DNA of 64,000 nt from RPRB01 sp035543115 (GCA_035543115.1 DATKKF010000027.1:1-64000); one strand, 5' to 3'; positions 25,683 through 35,279 are shown, counted from the stretch's first letter. The notes: generated by a model from the letters alone, not told the origin. Numbers and translations are program-made.

Positions 25683-27166
25683 GCAAGTCCGTGCTCTGTC
25701 CGTGCGAGGACGTGACCCTGGACGACGTCCGGCACGCCGTCGACAAGGGCCACCGGGACATCGAGAGCATCAAGCGGTACACCGGCTTCGGCACCGGCTT
25801 CTGCCAGGGGAAGACCTGTCTCTCCGCGGTGGCCCAGACGCTCGCCGAGCACACCGGCGCGGGCCCGGGCGCGGTGCTCCCCTTCACCCCGCGGCCCCCG
25901 CTGCACCCCGTGGAGCTGTCGCTCCTCGGGTCCGTCCCGGTCGACGAGGCCCGTCCGCCCGTCGGGGGAGTTCCCCCGGTCATCCAGGTGGGCTCGCACG
26001 CGCTCCGCCCCACCGAGCCGGTCCCGGCGAAGGTCCGGGTGGTCATCGTCGGCGGGGGCATCATGGGGCTCGCCCTGGCGCACAACCTGGCAAAGCTCGG
26101 CTGCAGCGAGGTGGTGGTCCTCGAGCGGGGATACCTCTGCGCGGGGGCCAGCGGTCGCAACGGGGGCGGGGTGCGCATGCAGTGGGGCACCGCGGCCAAC
26201 ATCGAGCTCGCCCGTCGCAGCATCGAGCTGATGAAGCAGTTCGCCGGCGAGATGGGCATCAACGTCTGGCTCCGGCAGGGCGGCTACCTGTTCCTCGCCC
26301 GGACCGAGGAGGTGGCCGAACGGCTCCGGACGAATGCCGAGCTGCACAACAAGCTCGGGGTGAAGACGCAGATCCTCTCGCCGGGCGAGGGCCGCGACGT
26401 GGTCCCCGAGCTGACGATGAAGGGCGTGCTCCTCTGCGCCTACCACCCGGACGACGGGGTCATCTTCCCCTGGCCGTTCCTCTGGGGGTACGCCCGGTCG
26501 GCCCAGCGGCGGGGGGTGCGCGTGGAGACCTTCACCACCGTGACCGGCTTCGAGGTCTCGGGGGGCCAGGTGCGGGCGGTGGAGACCGACCGGGGACGCA
26601 TCGCCTGCGAGACGGTGGTCATCGCCGCCGGCGCCTGGAGTCCCGAGGTGGCGAAGCTGGCCGGGGTCAAGCTGCCCAACGAGCCGCACCGGCACGAGAT
26701 CCTTTCCACCGAGCCGCTGAAGCCATTCCTCACCCCGCTGGTCTCGGTGCTCGACTCGGGCCTCTACTTCAGCCAGTCGATGCGCGGGGAGATCGTCGGG
26801 GGGATGGGCGACCCGAAGGAGCCCGCGGGGCTGAACATGGGCTCGACCCTGCGTTTCCTCTCCCGGTTCTCGCGCGCGCTCACCGAGCAGATTCCCCGGC
26901 TGGGGCAGATCAAGGTGCTGCGGCAGTGGGCCGGCTGCTACGACGTGACACCGGACAACAACCCGGTGCTGGGGCGCACTCCGGGGCTGCCGAACATGCT
27001 CCAGATGTCCGGCTTCGTCGGGCACGGCTTCATGATGGCTCCAGCGGTGGCCGAGCGGATGGCGGCGTGGATGGTGAACGACACCCGCGACGAGCTGTTC
27101 ACCCGCTTCGACCTGGAGCGCTTCCGCACCGGCCGGCTGGAGCGGGAGACGATGATCATCGGCTGA
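25679..27166 (+). CDS. BFD-[2Fe-2S]/DAO flavoprotein dehydrogenase subunit (HcnC/SoxB-like)
   Basis: 495 residues from GTG 25679. Residues about 5-50 are a BFD-like iron-sulfur domain: Cys-x-Cys in LCPCEDVT and Cys-x4-Cys in GFCQGKTC. After a Pro-rich linker, a D-amino-acid-oxidase fold begins at about 120 (VVIVGGGIMGLALAHNLAKLG); SGRNGGGVRMQWGT and the C-terminal WAGCYDVTPDNNPVLG and GFVGHGFMMAPA motifs are shared with sarcosine oxidase beta, HcnC and dye-linked proline dehydrogenase. It would oxidise a secondary amine or amino acid and hand electrons to the 2Fe-2S/FAD subunit two genes upstream. Fusion of BFD to the DAO subunit is unusual. Confidence 0.86.
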   Translation: MSKSVLCPCEDVTLDDVRHAVDKGHRDIESIKRYTGFGTGFCQGKTCLSAVAQTLAEHTGAGPGAVLPFTPRPPLHPVELSLLGSVPVDEARPPVGGVPPVIQVGSHALRPTEPVPAKVRVVIVGGGIMGLALAHNLAKLGCSEVVVLERGYLCAGASGRNGGGVRMQWGTAANIELARRSIELMKQFAGEMGINVWLRQGGYLFLARTEEVAERLRTNAELHNKLGVKTQILSPGEGRDVVPELTMKGVLLCAYHPDDGVIFPWPFLWGYARSAQRRGVRVETFTTVTGFEVSGGQVRAVETDRGRIACETVVIAAGAWSPEVAKLAGVKLPNEPHRHEILSTEPLKPFLTPLVSVLDSGLYFSQSMRGEIVGGMGDPKEPAGLNMGSTLRFLSRFSRALTEQIPRLGQIKVLRQWAGCYDVTPDNNPVLGRTPGLPNMLQMSGFVGHGFMMAPAVAERMAAWMVNDTRDELFTRFDLERFRTGRLERETMIIG

Positions 27167-27218
27167 GATGGCCTCAGCCCCTGCGCGCCTCCTCCGATCC
27201 CGAGTGAGTCCACGACCG

Positions 27219-28019
27219 ATGCTCGCCGACTTCGAACAGGCCAGCGCGATCCGCCCTTCCGGGCCGGGCACGTACGAGGCCTGCGTCCCGGACGGCTGGC
27301 AGCAGGGGCGCGGCGCCTTCGGCGGGTTGGTGTACGCACTCCTCGCCCGGGCGATGGAGGCCGCGGTGGGGGATCCGGCCCGCCGGCTCCAGACCCTTGC
27401 TGGAGACATCGCCGCGCCGGTGCTCCGCGGGCCGGCGACCGTCCGGGTGGAGATGCTCCGGCGCGGGAGCCGGCAGAGCAACCTGCAGGCCCGGCTCATC
27501 CAGGGAGGGGACGTCCTGGCGGTGGCCAGCGGCGTCCTCTCCGCTCCGCGCGAGGCGCAGATCCCGAGGCTCCGGGCCGTCGAGACGCCCGACCGCGCCG
27601 ACTGGGACCAGCTCCCGGTCCTCGATGTCGGTCCACCCATCGGCCCCGATTTCGCCCTCGCCTACGAGTACCGCTCGGCAGGGCCGCCTCCGCTGGGCGG
27701 CGCACAGGACGCGGAGACGGCCGGGTACATCCGGGAGCGCCGCGTGCCCTCCCGGCGGGACGCGCCCAGCATCATCGCCCTCCTCGACGCCTGGTGGCCC
27801 ACGCTGTGGTCGGTGGTCACCGAACCGAGGCCGGTGGCCACGACCAGCTTCCTGGCCGAGGTGCTGGTGGACCCGGCACGACTCGACCCGGCGGAGCGGC
27901 TCTTCCACGACGCGCGGATGGCGGGGGTGGCAGACGGCTTCTTCGTCGAGCTGCGGGCGCTGTGGAGCGGTGACACCTGCGTGGCAATGAACCAGCAGAC
28001 CTTCGCCGTCCTCCGCTAG
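27219..28019 (+). CDS. TesB-like acyl-CoA thioesterase (double hotdog)
   Basis: About 266 residues. The first hotdog has WQQGRGAFGGLVYALLARAM and RPCVRLETLAGDIAAPV-type strands (LQTLAGDIAAPVLRGPATVRVEMLRRG); the second ends ADGFFVELRALWSGDTCVAMNQQTFAVL. This pattern fits the 4HBT_3 acyl-CoA thioesterase group. ATG 27219 is chosen; ATG 27168, two bases after the dehydrogenase stop, is an alternative giving 283 residues. It is the last gene of the plus-strand run and ends in a CTAG shared with the convergent gene's stop. Confidence 0.78.
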   Translation: MLADFEQASAIRPSGPGTYEACVPDGWQQGRGAFGGLVYALLARAMEAAVGDPARRLQTLAGDIAAPVLRGPATVRVEMLRRGSRQSNLQARLIQGGDVLAVASGVLSAPREAQIPRLRAVETPDRADWDQLPVLDVGPPIGPDFALAYEYRSAGPPPLGGAQDAETAGYIRERRVPSRRDAPSIIALLDAWWPTLWSVVTEPRPVATTSFLAEVLVDPARLDPAERLFHDARMAGVADGFFVELRALWSGDTCVAMNQQTFAVLR

Positions 28020-29575
28020 CGCTCGGGCCGTGCAGCGTGCTCGACCGTGTGGCGGCACCAGGGCCCCCCGGCGGAAGTGATGGGCGTCTCGAAGGTACGC
28101 CGCATCAGCGCCCCGTGCTGCAGGAGCGTGCCATCGGGGCGGTCGAGCGCACACGGGGCGAGGACCGAGCGGCCCGGGCGGAGCTCGGCCACCGTTCCGG
28201 GAAAGCGATTCAGGTTTCCTTCTGCACCCACCGGCACCAGCACTCCGAGGGGGGCGAGTGACGCCGGGACGTAGACCTCGAGGTAGTCGGCGAGGAGCAC
28301 CGCCGGGCCTGCCGCGGCGAGGCGCGCGGCGTCGGCCCGAGGTCCGGCGAGCGGCTCCGGTGGGCTGGAGGGCACGGAGATCACCAGAGCCACCAGGCCC
28401 AGCCCGAGGACCAGCCCGCGGCGCGCCCCGGCGACCGCACAGGCCAGCAGGACGAGCCCATGCACCGCCGCGGCCAGCGCCCAGAAGGTGGGCAGCGAGA
28501 GGTAGCGGCCGGCGAACTGGCCGTCCCGGAAGTATCGGATGAGGATCAGGCCCGGGAGCACCGAGAAGCAAAAGGCGAGCAGCGCGAGCTGGTCGAACCG
28601 CTCGCCGCGCGGCCGCCGGGGGAGCGCCGCGGTCACCACCCCGACCAGCAGCGGCCAGAGCCCCCCTTCGCTCCGGAGCGAGGCCAGCACCGGTCCGACG
28701 TTGGACAGGAGGTGTCCGTGGTCGATCCGCAGCGGGGTGATGAAGCGGGTTCCGAAAGTGCGGAGGCAGTACGTGCCGTGGCGATTGTGGAGCAACGCGT
28801 CGACGCCCCCGGCCACCCCGAGGCCGGCGAGCACCCCGAGCGCCGCTGGGGGGCGCGCCCGGGCCCGCAGCACCTCGAGGAGACCGACCGCCAGCAGCGC
28901 GGCGAGACTCGCGGTGTTCATCCACACGGCCAGACTCGAGGCGACGGCGAAGCCGAGCAGCGCCCGCGCACGGGTGCGCCGCGACGTCCCGGTGAGCGCC
29001 GCCCGGCATGACCACCAGGCCCAGCACAGGGCCGTCACCTGCCAGAGGTAGGGCTGTCCCGCCTGGAGGAAGTTCCACGCCACCGAGTGCGCGAGCACCA
29101 CCGGCAGCAGGAGCGTGAGCACCGCCAGTGCCGGGCTGCCGAAGATGGCGGAGAGCGGGACGGCGGCGGAGCACAGCCCGAGGACCCCCAGCACGTGGTA
29201 CGCCTCGGGAGTCTGGAGGTGCAGCGCGCGCCCGAGGAGAAAGGGCCACATCCCGAACCGGTCCTGCCGAGGGTAGAAGAGCGTGAAGGCGCCCTCCCCC
29301 ATGCCCTGCATCAGGAGGATCGGCACCGCGCAGTCCGAGTTGTAGAACGGCGCTGGCCCGAGTCCCCGTCCGAGCCTGAGGGCGCACCCGGCCAGGGCGA
29401 GGGCCGCGGCCCACGGCTCGAGGCGGGCCCAGGAGGGCAGCTCAGCGCGGCCCAGCGCGGACCTCGTCGGAGCGCGGGCGCGGCGCGAGTGGTCCGGCGC
29501 AGGCGCCGACGAGCACGGCCCAGGACGGATGCATGCCGGCGGTGGACTTGAACGCACCCGCCGGTGCGCCTGCAA
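28016..29575 (-). CDS. Polytopic membrane protein, possible GT-C glycosyltransferase
   Basis: Up to 519 residues with about ten hydrophobic segments from residue 52 onward. The first periplasmic loop has YNSDCAVPILLMQG, an acidic loop like the one that holds catalytic acids in GT-C enzymes, and the C-terminus has a soluble domain of about 100 residues with several Cys. No family could be named with confidence. The start is uncertain: the first 45 residues from ATG 29575 are Arg/Pro-rich and may be untranslated. It lies 77 bp downstream of dnaE2. Confidence 0.65.
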   Translation of the reverse strand: MQAHRRVRSSPPPACIRPGPCSSAPAPDHSRRARAPTRSALGRAELPSWARLEPWAAALALAGCALRLGRGLGPAPFYNSDCAVPILLMQGMGEGAFTLFYPRQDRFGMWPFLLGRALHLQTPEAYHVLGVLGLCSAAVPLSAIFGSPALAVLTLLLPVVLAHSVAWNFLQAGQPYLWQVTALCWAWWSCRAALTGTSRRTRARALLGFAVASSLAVWMNTASLAALLAVGLLEVLRARARPPAALGVLAGLGVAGGVDALLHNRHGTYCLRTFGTRFITPLRIDHGHLLSNVGPVLASLRSEGGLWPLLVGVVTAALPRRPRGERFDQLALLAFCFSVLPGLILIRYFRDGQFAGRYLSLPTFWALAAAVHGLVLLACAVAGARRGLVLGLGLVALVISVPSSPPEPLAGPRADAARLAAAGPAVLLADYLEVYVPASLAPLGVLVPVGAEGNLNRFPGTVAELRPGRSVLAPCALDRPDGTLLQHGALMRRTFETPITSAGGPWCRHTVEHAARPER

Positions 29576-29652
29576 CGGGTGTCTTCGGCAGGGACCTCAA
29601 CCTTGCACCAAGGGGAGGCGCGCGGAGCCTCGCAGGAGCACCGACCACCTGC

Positions 29653-32600
29653 TCAGCCGGGCGCCGCCTCGCTCCATGGCATGGACAGCTGCTCCGAGGT
29701 CGACGGGGAGGACGGGAGCCGCAGCGCGCTGGCCCGCGAGATCTGGAGGTTGACCACCTTCCCCACCCGCTCCACCCGCCCCTCCGCGTAGAGGAACGCC
29801 GAGCCGAGCAGCACCCGGCGGTCACGCTCGAAGATCTCCGGCGGCACCACGAGATTCGAGATGCCGGTCTCGTCCTCCAGGGAGAGGAACGCCACCCCCT
29901 TCGCCGTCGGCGGTCGCTGCCGGCAGATGACCAGCCCGGCGATGCGGACGCGGGCCTTCGCCTGCGCGTCTTGCAGCCGCGCCGCGGTGAGCACCCGGCG
30001 CTGGTCGAGGAACGGGCGCATCAGCGCCAGTGGATGCTTCGACAGCGACAGCCCCGTCGTCCGGTAGTCCTCCGCCACCCGCTCGGCCTCGGCCAGGGCC
30101 CGCCCGGGCGCGGCCGAACGATCCATCGGCACACCGCGGAACAGGTCGTCGTCGGCGGCGGGCCCGAGCGCCTGCACCTCCCACACCGCCTGCCGCCGGC
30201 TGCCGCACAGCCCGTCCAGTGCGGCCGACCGCGCCAGCCGCTCCAGCGCGTGCCGGGGGATGCGCACCCGTCGCGCGAGGTCGGCGAGGTCGGCGAAGCC
30301 CGCCGGCCCCCTCGCCTCCACCACCGCCCGGGCGTGGGCCTCTTGCAGCCCCTTCACCTCGCGCAGCCCGATGCGGAGCTCCCCGTCCTCCAGCGTCGCG
30401 TCCCAGTCGGAGTGGCGCACGTCGATGGGCCGCACCATCACGCCGTGCCTCTTCGCGTCCTCGACGATGGTGTGCGGCGCGTAGAAGCCCATCGGCTGGC
30501 TGTTGAGCAGCGCCGCGGCGAAGGCCGCCGGGTGGTAGCACTTCACGTAGGCGCTGGCGTAGGCGATGAGCGCGAACGACGCCGAGTGGGACTCGGGGAA
30601 GCCGTAGTGGCTGAACCCCTTGAACTGCTCGAAGCACTTCTCGGCGTACTCGCGGGTGTAACCCCGGGCCACGCACCCATCGACGAACCGCTCGCGCCAG
30701 GGCACCAGCAGCACCTCGGCCCGCTTGTGACTCAGGGCGCGGCGGAGCGCGTCGGCCTCGCCCTGGTCGAACCCCGCCGCGGTGACGGCGAGGCGCATCG
30801 CCTGCTCCTGGAACAGCGGGACGCCCAGCGTCTTTTCCAGGATGTGCTTCACCTCGTCCGAGGGGTACGTCACCTCCTCCAGCCCCTCGCGGCGGCGGAG
30901 GAAGGGGTGGACCATGTCCCCCAGGATGGGCCCGGGACGGATGAGGGCGATCTCGATGGTCAGGTCGTAGAAGCTCTTCGGCTTCAGCCGGGGCAGGAGG
31001 TTCATCTGCGCCCGGCTCTCCACCTGGAACACGCCGATGGCGTCCGCCTCCCCGAGCATCCGGTACACCGCCGGGTCCTCGCTGGGGATGGTGGCCAGGT
31101 CGAGACGGATGCCCTCGTGTGTCTCGACGAGGGCGAAGGACTTGGAGAGCACGGTCAGCATCCCCAGGCCCAGGAGGTCCACCTTGAAGATGCCCAGCGC
31201 GTTCAGGTCGTCCTTCTCCCACTGGACGACGGTCCGGTCCTTCATCGAGGCGTTCTCCACCGGCACCACCTCGGCCAGCTCGCCGTGGGTGATGACGAAG
31301 CCGCCCACGTGGATGGAGAGGTGTCGGGGGAAGCCCTCCAGCATCTGGGCGAGAGCGAGCGTCCGCTGCACGCCCGGGTCCTCGGGACGCAGGCCGGCCT
31401 CGACCACGTGCACGTCGGTGAGCGCGCTCGACCCGGCGAACTCGGTGTGCTTCGCCAGCCGGTCCACCTGGTCCAGCGAGAGCCCCAGTGCTTTGCCCAC
31501 CTCGCGCACCGCCAGCCGTCCGCGGTAGCAGATGACCTCGCACACCATGCCGGCGCGGTCGCGGCCGTGCTTGTTGTAGACGTACTGCAGCACCTCCTCG
31601 CGCCGCTGGTGCTCGAAGTCCACGTCGATGTCCGGGGGCTCGGGGCGCTCCAGGCTGAGGAAGCGCTCGAAGAGGAGCCCCATCCGCACCGGATCGATGG
31701 AGGTGATGCGGAGCGCGTAGCAGACCGCGGAGTTGGCCGCGCTTCCCCGCCCCTGGCAGAGGATGCCGTTCCGGATGGCGAAGTGGACGATGTCGTGGAG
31801 CGCGAGGAAGTAGCCGGCCACCTCGAGCGTCTCGATGAGCACGAGCTCGTGTCGGACCTGGCGACGGACCGCCTCGGGGACCCCGCCCGGGTAGCGAAAG
31901 GCGAGGCCCTCGTCGACCAGGTGGGCGAGCCAGCTCTGCGTGGTGTGACCAGGCGGCAGGTCTTCCCGGGGGAACTGGTAACGGAGCGCGTCGAGAGAGA
32001 AGTGACAGCTGTCGGCGATCTCCAGCGTGCGGCCCACCACCTCGGGCGCGTCGGCCCACAGCCGGAGCATCTCCCCCGGGCCCTTGAGCGTCCGCTCGGC
32101 GTTGGGAAACAGCTTCCGGCCGGCGCGGGCCACCTGGGTCTGGTGGCGAATGGCGGCCACCACGTCTTGCAGCGGCTGGCGCTCGCGGGCGTGGGTGTGC
32201 ACGTCGTTGTGCGCACAGAGCGGCAGCTCCAGCGTCCGGGCCAGAGCGCGGGCCCGCCCCCAGCGCGCGTCGTCCCCGGCGGACAGCGTGCGACAGGCCC
32301 CGATGTAGAAGCGGCCCGGGAAGGCCTCGGCCAGCGGCGCCACCCGCTCGGGCTCGTCCGGGAACGGCAGGAGCGCGATCAGCCCCGCGCTGCGCTCGGC
32401 CAGCGTCCGCCAGCCGATGCCTGCCTCCCCCTTGGGGTGGGCCAGCCGGCTCCGGGTCAGCACCTGGCAGAGATGCCGGTACCCGCCGGCGTCCTGGACG
32501 TAGACCACCACCGGAGGGGCGTCGGTGAGCATCACCCGGGCGCCATGCACGAGCTTCAGCCCCACGTCGCGCGCTGCGAGGTGGGCCTTCACCGAGCCGT

Positions 32601-32736
32601 ACAGCCCGTCGCCGTCGGTCAGCGCGAGCGCGGAGAGCCCGAGCCGCATGGCCTGGAACACCAGCTCCTCGGGGTGCGAGGCGCCCTCGAGGAAGGAGTA
32701 GTTGGAGCGGCAGACCATCTCGGCGTACACGCTCAC
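29653..32736 (-). CDS. dnaE2: Error-prone DNA polymerase DnaE2 (ImuC)
   Basis: C-family polymerase alpha paralogue used for damage-induced mutagenesis with ImuA and ImuB. The N-terminal PHP domain starts YAEMVCRSNYSFLEGASHPEELV; the palm has the catalytic acids in PPDIDVDFEHQRR (about residue 369); the finger/OB parts include FQVESRAQMNLLPRLKP and LALMRPFLDQRR near the end. About 1027 residues, the length of DnaE2 and not DnaE1. The frame opens at GTG 32751, but GTG 32736 or 32730 would place the protein start nearer to YAEM, as in homologues. A LexA-like box at 32744-32760 sits right at the 5' end, so SOS control is likely. Confidence 0.94.
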   Translation of the reverse strand: MSVYAEMVCRSNYSFLEGASHPEELVFQAMRLGLSALALTDGDGLYGSVKAHLAARDVGLKLVHGARVMLTDAPPVVVYVQDAGGYRHLCQVLTRSRLAHPKGEAGIGWRTLAERSAGLIALLPFPDEPERVAPLAEAFPGRFYIGACRTLSAGDDARWGRARALARTLELPLCAHNDVHTHARERQPLQDVVAAIRHQTQVARAGRKLFPNAERTLKGPGEMLRLWADAPEVVGRTLEIADSCHFSLDALRYQFPREDLPPGHTTQSWLAHLVDEGLAFRYPGGVPEAVRRQVRHELVLIETLEVAGYFLALHDIVHFAIRNGILCQGRGSAANSAVCYALRITSIDPVRMGLLFERFLSLERPEPPDIDVDFEHQRREEVLQYVYNKHGRDRAGMVCEVICYRGRLAVREVGKALGLSLDQVDRLAKHTEFAGSSALTDVHVVEAGLRPEDPGVQRTLALAQMLEGFPRHLSIHVGGFVITHGELAEVVPVENASMKDRTVVQWEKDDLNALGIFKVDLLGLGMLTVLSKSFALVETHEGIRLDLATIPSEDPAVYRMLGEADAIGVFQVESRAQMNLLPRLKPKSFYDLTIEIALIRPGPILGDMVHPFLRRREGLEEVTYPSDEVKHILEKTLGVPLFQEQAMRLAVTAAGFDQGEADALRRALSHKRAEVLLVPWRERFVDGCVARGYTREYAEKCFEQFKGFSHYGFPESHSASFALIAYASAYVKCYHPAAFAAALLNSQPMGFYAPHTIVEDAKRHGVMVRPIDVRHSDWDATLEDGELRIGLREVKGLQEAHARAVVEARGPAGFADLADLARRVRIPRHALERLARSAALDGLCGSRRQAVWEVQALGPAADDDLFRGVPMDRSAAPGRALAEAERVAEDYRTTGLSLSKHPLALMRPFLDQRRVLTAARLQDAQAKARVRIAGLVICRQRPPTAKGVAFLSLEDETGISNLVVPPEIFERDRRVLLGSAFLYAEGRVERVGKVVNLQISRASALRLPSSPSTSEQLSMPWSEAAPG

Positions 32737-32743
32737 TACGCTA

Positions 32744-32760
32744 CTGCTCACCCGTTCAGA
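32744..32760 (+). promoter_or_regulatory. LexA-like operator at dnaE2
   Basis: CTGCTCACCCGTTCAGA fits 15 of 17 positions of the Myxococcus-type LexA consensus CTRHAMRYBYGTTCAGS, as I remember it; mismatches are the fifth base (T for A) and the last (A for S). It overlaps or abuts the candidate dnaE2 start codons on the minus strand, so LexA here would block initiation or leader transcription. The same type of box precedes imuA. Confidence 0.6.
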
Positions 32761-32833
32761 TGGCCAGTCCCAGGGTCGGTCAACCCAGCTGCAGCGCCGT
32801 GCCCTCGATCAGTCCGGGGAGGTCACCACCGCC

Positions 32834-34318
32834 TCAGGGCCCGGCGGGGAAGCCGCGGCGGCCGGATTTCCAGTCCTCCCACTGGTCGAAGCCCTGCATT
32901 TGCTCCACGAGCTTCGTCTTCACCAGGAGCGCGTCCACCTGGGAGCGGGTCTGCTGCTTCGGCAGCGGCGCCGTCGAGCTGGCCAGGCTCCAGACCAGCG
33001 CGGCGGCGATGCCGGAGTTCCGGCGCGCCTCCCTGGCGTTCACCCGGTCGGGGACGTCGGACTCGGCGTGGTAGTCGGCCAGGTAGGGCGCCGGGTCCTG
33101 GTCGGCGACGAAGTTGGGCACCCCGCTCAGCAGGAAGTCGAAGTTGTCCGTTCCATCGATGCCGTCCAGGGCATGGGCCGCGGTCCCCATCCCCGCGTAG
33201 AGGGACAGGGCCCTCGCCAGCACCGGACGGAGCTCGGGACGGCCGCTGACGTAGAAGCCGCGCGTCCTCGCCGAGCCGATGTCGAAGACGATCACCGCCG
33301 CGTGCCGGGCCAGCTCGGCCTTGTGCCGCTCCACGTAGCCGGCCGAGCCCCACATGCCCTGCTCCTCACCGGTGAAGAGCACGAAGCGAACCGTCCGCCG
33401 CGGCTGGAGCCCGAGCTCCTTGAAGCCCCGCGCGACGTCGATGACCAGAGCGCTGTTCACCCCGTTGTCCTCGGCGCCGGTGCCGAGCGCCCAGCTGTCC
33501 AGGTGGGCCCCGAGCAACACCACCTCGTCCGGCTTCTCCTTCCCGCGAATCTCGGCCACCACGTTCTGCGCGTCGTAGGACGGACCGATGCGGTTCACCA
33601 CGTCCATCCGGACACGGGCCTCGGTGCGATCGGCGAGCCAGGCCAGCCGTGCGGCCTGCTCGCGCGAGACCAGCGCCACCGGCACCGTGCCCGGCGTCCG
33701 CCCGAGCACCATGGGGTGCTGGTAGAGCAGGCCCCGCGGGCGGGTGGACTGAACGAGGAGCCCGCGCACCTGCGCCTGGGCCGCGGCCTTGAGCAGTGGC
33801 CCGGCACGCATGTATTCGGCGAACAGGTCGTCGAAGGTCTTCATCTCCTTGGTGTGGACCAGGGCGATGGCGCCGACGGTGGCCGTGCCCACCTTCGCCC
33901 AGTCGGCGGCCAGCCCCTCGCCGACGTCGACGACCTTTGCCTCGATCGGGGCACTGGTGGAGGCGGTGCCCGGAGCGGCCACCGCCCGGATGGAGAACGA
34001 CTCCGGCTCGATCGCGGTGACCTCCACCGTGCCGGGGACCCAGAGGAACGGCACGGCGTAGCTCTCGGTGATGACCGAATCGACGCCGAGCGCCTTGAAC
34101 TTCTCCACTCCCCACGTCACCGCCCGGTCCAGGGCGGGTGTTCCGGTGATCCGCCCGCCGATGCGGTCGCAGAGCTCGTAGGTGTCGGCGACGAGTGGGG
34201 TGTCACCCTCGGCACGGGCCTTCAGCGCAGCGCGCGGGTCGGAGGGAGCGGTCTGGGCGGCCAGGGACGCTCCGGCCAGGACGAGGCCGAGCGCAAGAGC
34301 CGGTCGGGTCGCGCGCAT
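32834..34318 (-). CDS. Secreted M28-family zinc peptidase (carboxypeptidase Q-like)
   Basis: 494 residues with a signal peptide (LALGLVLAGASLAAQ). The zinc-site residues are in place: His in LLGAHLDSW, bridging Asp in GAEDNGVN, catalytic Glu pair in TGEEQGMWGS, Asp in VIVFDIGSA and His in DYHAESD. A PA-type insert precedes the catalytic core (residues about 120-230). This pattern equals mammalian carboxypeptidase Q and bacterial homologues that release amino acids from peptides outside the cytoplasm. It lies 55 bp downstream of the HtrA gene and about 100 bp upstream of dnaE2. Confidence 0.88.
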   Translation of the reverse strand: MRATRPALALGLVLAGASLAAQTAPSDPRAALKARAEGDTPLVADTYELCDRIGGRITGTPALDRAVTWGVEKFKALGVDSVITESYAVPFLWVPGTVEVTAIEPESFSIRAVAAPGTASTSAPIEAKVVDVGEGLAADWAKVGTATVGAIALVHTKEMKTFDDLFAEYMRAGPLLKAAAQAQVRGLLVQSTRPRGLLYQHPMVLGRTPGTVPVALVSREQAARLAWLADRTEARVRMDVVNRIGPSYDAQNVVAEIRGKEKPDEVVLLGAHLDSWALGTGAEDNGVNSALVIDVARGFKELGLQPRRTVRFVLFTGEEQGMWGSAGYVERHKAELARHAAVIVFDIGSARTRGFYVSGRPELRPVLARALSLYAGMGTAAHALDGIDGTDNFDFLLSGVPNFVADQDPAPYLADYHAESDVPDRVNAREARRNSGIAAALVWSLASSTAPLPKQQTRSQVDALLVKTKLVEQMQGFDQWEDWKSGRRGFPAGP

Positions 34319-34373
34319 GGGGTTTGCGAGCCTGCCATGCCGCCCCCGCTGGCGCCGCAGAAATGCTCGGGCG

Positions 34374-35279
34374 TCAGGCCGCCTGGCGCTCGGCCGACGG
34401 CACCACGGTGACGAACTCGCGGGTGTTCCGGCGCCACAGGGCCAGCGGCACGACCTCCGCGCCCCGAGTCACCATCAGCCGGTGGATGTCATCGACGTTG
34501 CCCACCGGCTCGCCGTGCACCCCGAGGAGGAGATCCTCCGGACGCAGTCCCGCGGTCTCCGCGGGCGAGCGCGAGCCGACCTGGAGGATGCGCACCGCCT
34601 TGGGCTGGCCAGTGGAGGCCGCGAGCTCCGGCGACAGCTGCTCGCTGCGCGCCGCGACGCCGAGGTAGCGGCGGTCGACCTTTCCCCGGCTCATGAGGAC
34701 CGAGGTCACCCAGGTCGCGGTCCGCGCCGAGACGGCGAACCCCATGCCCTGTGCCCAGGGGATGACCGCGGTGTTGATGCCCACCATCTCGCCCCGGGCG
34801 TTCACCAGGGGCCCACCCGAGTTGCCGGGGTTGATGGCCGCGTCGGTCTGGAGCAGGCCCTCGAACAGCGTGCCGTTCGGCCCGGGGAGGCTCCGGTCGA
34901 GCGCGCTGACGATGCCCAGCGACACGCTTCGCTCGAAGCGGAACGGGTTGCCGATGGCCACCACCAGCTGGCCCACGGCGACGGAGGCCGGGTCGGCCAG
35001 CGGGAGCTGGACCAGCGAGGCATCCGTCACCCGCAGCACCGCGAGGTCGGTGGCCGGGTCCGAGCCGACCAGCTCTCCCTTCGTCGTGTCTCCTCCGGGG
35101 AGCCGGATGCGCAGCGCTCGTCCGCTCCCGGCGACATGGTGGTTGGTGAGAAGGTAGCCGTCGCTCGCGACAACCACGCCGGTGCCCGCGCCCCTGCCCT
35201 GCTCCACGCCGAGCACGGCGGGACTCACCCGGGCAACGAGCTGCTGGAGCGCCTCCGACAGCTCGATCAGCGAGGTCAC
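34374..35279 (-). CDS. HtrA/DegP-like S1C serine protease with one PDZ domain
   Basis: 301 residues with the full chymotrypsin-type triad: His in LLTNHHVAG, Asp in DPATDLAVLRV and Ser in NPGNSGGPLVN. One PDZ domain follows (about 205-290) with AGLRPEDLLLGVHGEPV. No signal peptide or membrane helix is seen at the start, so a cytosolic protease is suggested, unlike classical HtrA. GTG 35279 overlaps the stop of the preceding HtrA-like gene by four bases (GTGA), so the two are probably made in fixed ratio. Confidence 0.9.
   Translation of the reverse strand: MTSLIELSEALQQLVARVSPAVLGVEQGRGAGTGVVVASDGYLLTNHHVAGSGRALRIRLPGGDTTKGELVGSDPATDLAVLRVTDASLVQLPLADPASVAVGQLVVAIGNPFRFERSVSLGIVSALDRSLPGPNGTLFEGLLQTDAAINPGNSGGPLVNARGEMVGINTAVIPWAQGMGFAVSARTATWVTSVLMSRGKVDRRYLGVAARSEQLSPELAASTGQPKAVRILQVGSRSPAETAGLRPEDLLLGVHGEPVGNVDDIHRLMVTRGAEVVPLALWRRNTREFVTVVPSAERQAA

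Noticed and set aside
23797..27166. Calling the cluster hydrogen cyanide synthase (hcnABC)
   Set aside because: Domain content is similar but domains are fused differently, and an aldehyde dehydrogenase precedes; an amine or proline dehydrogenase is at least as likely.
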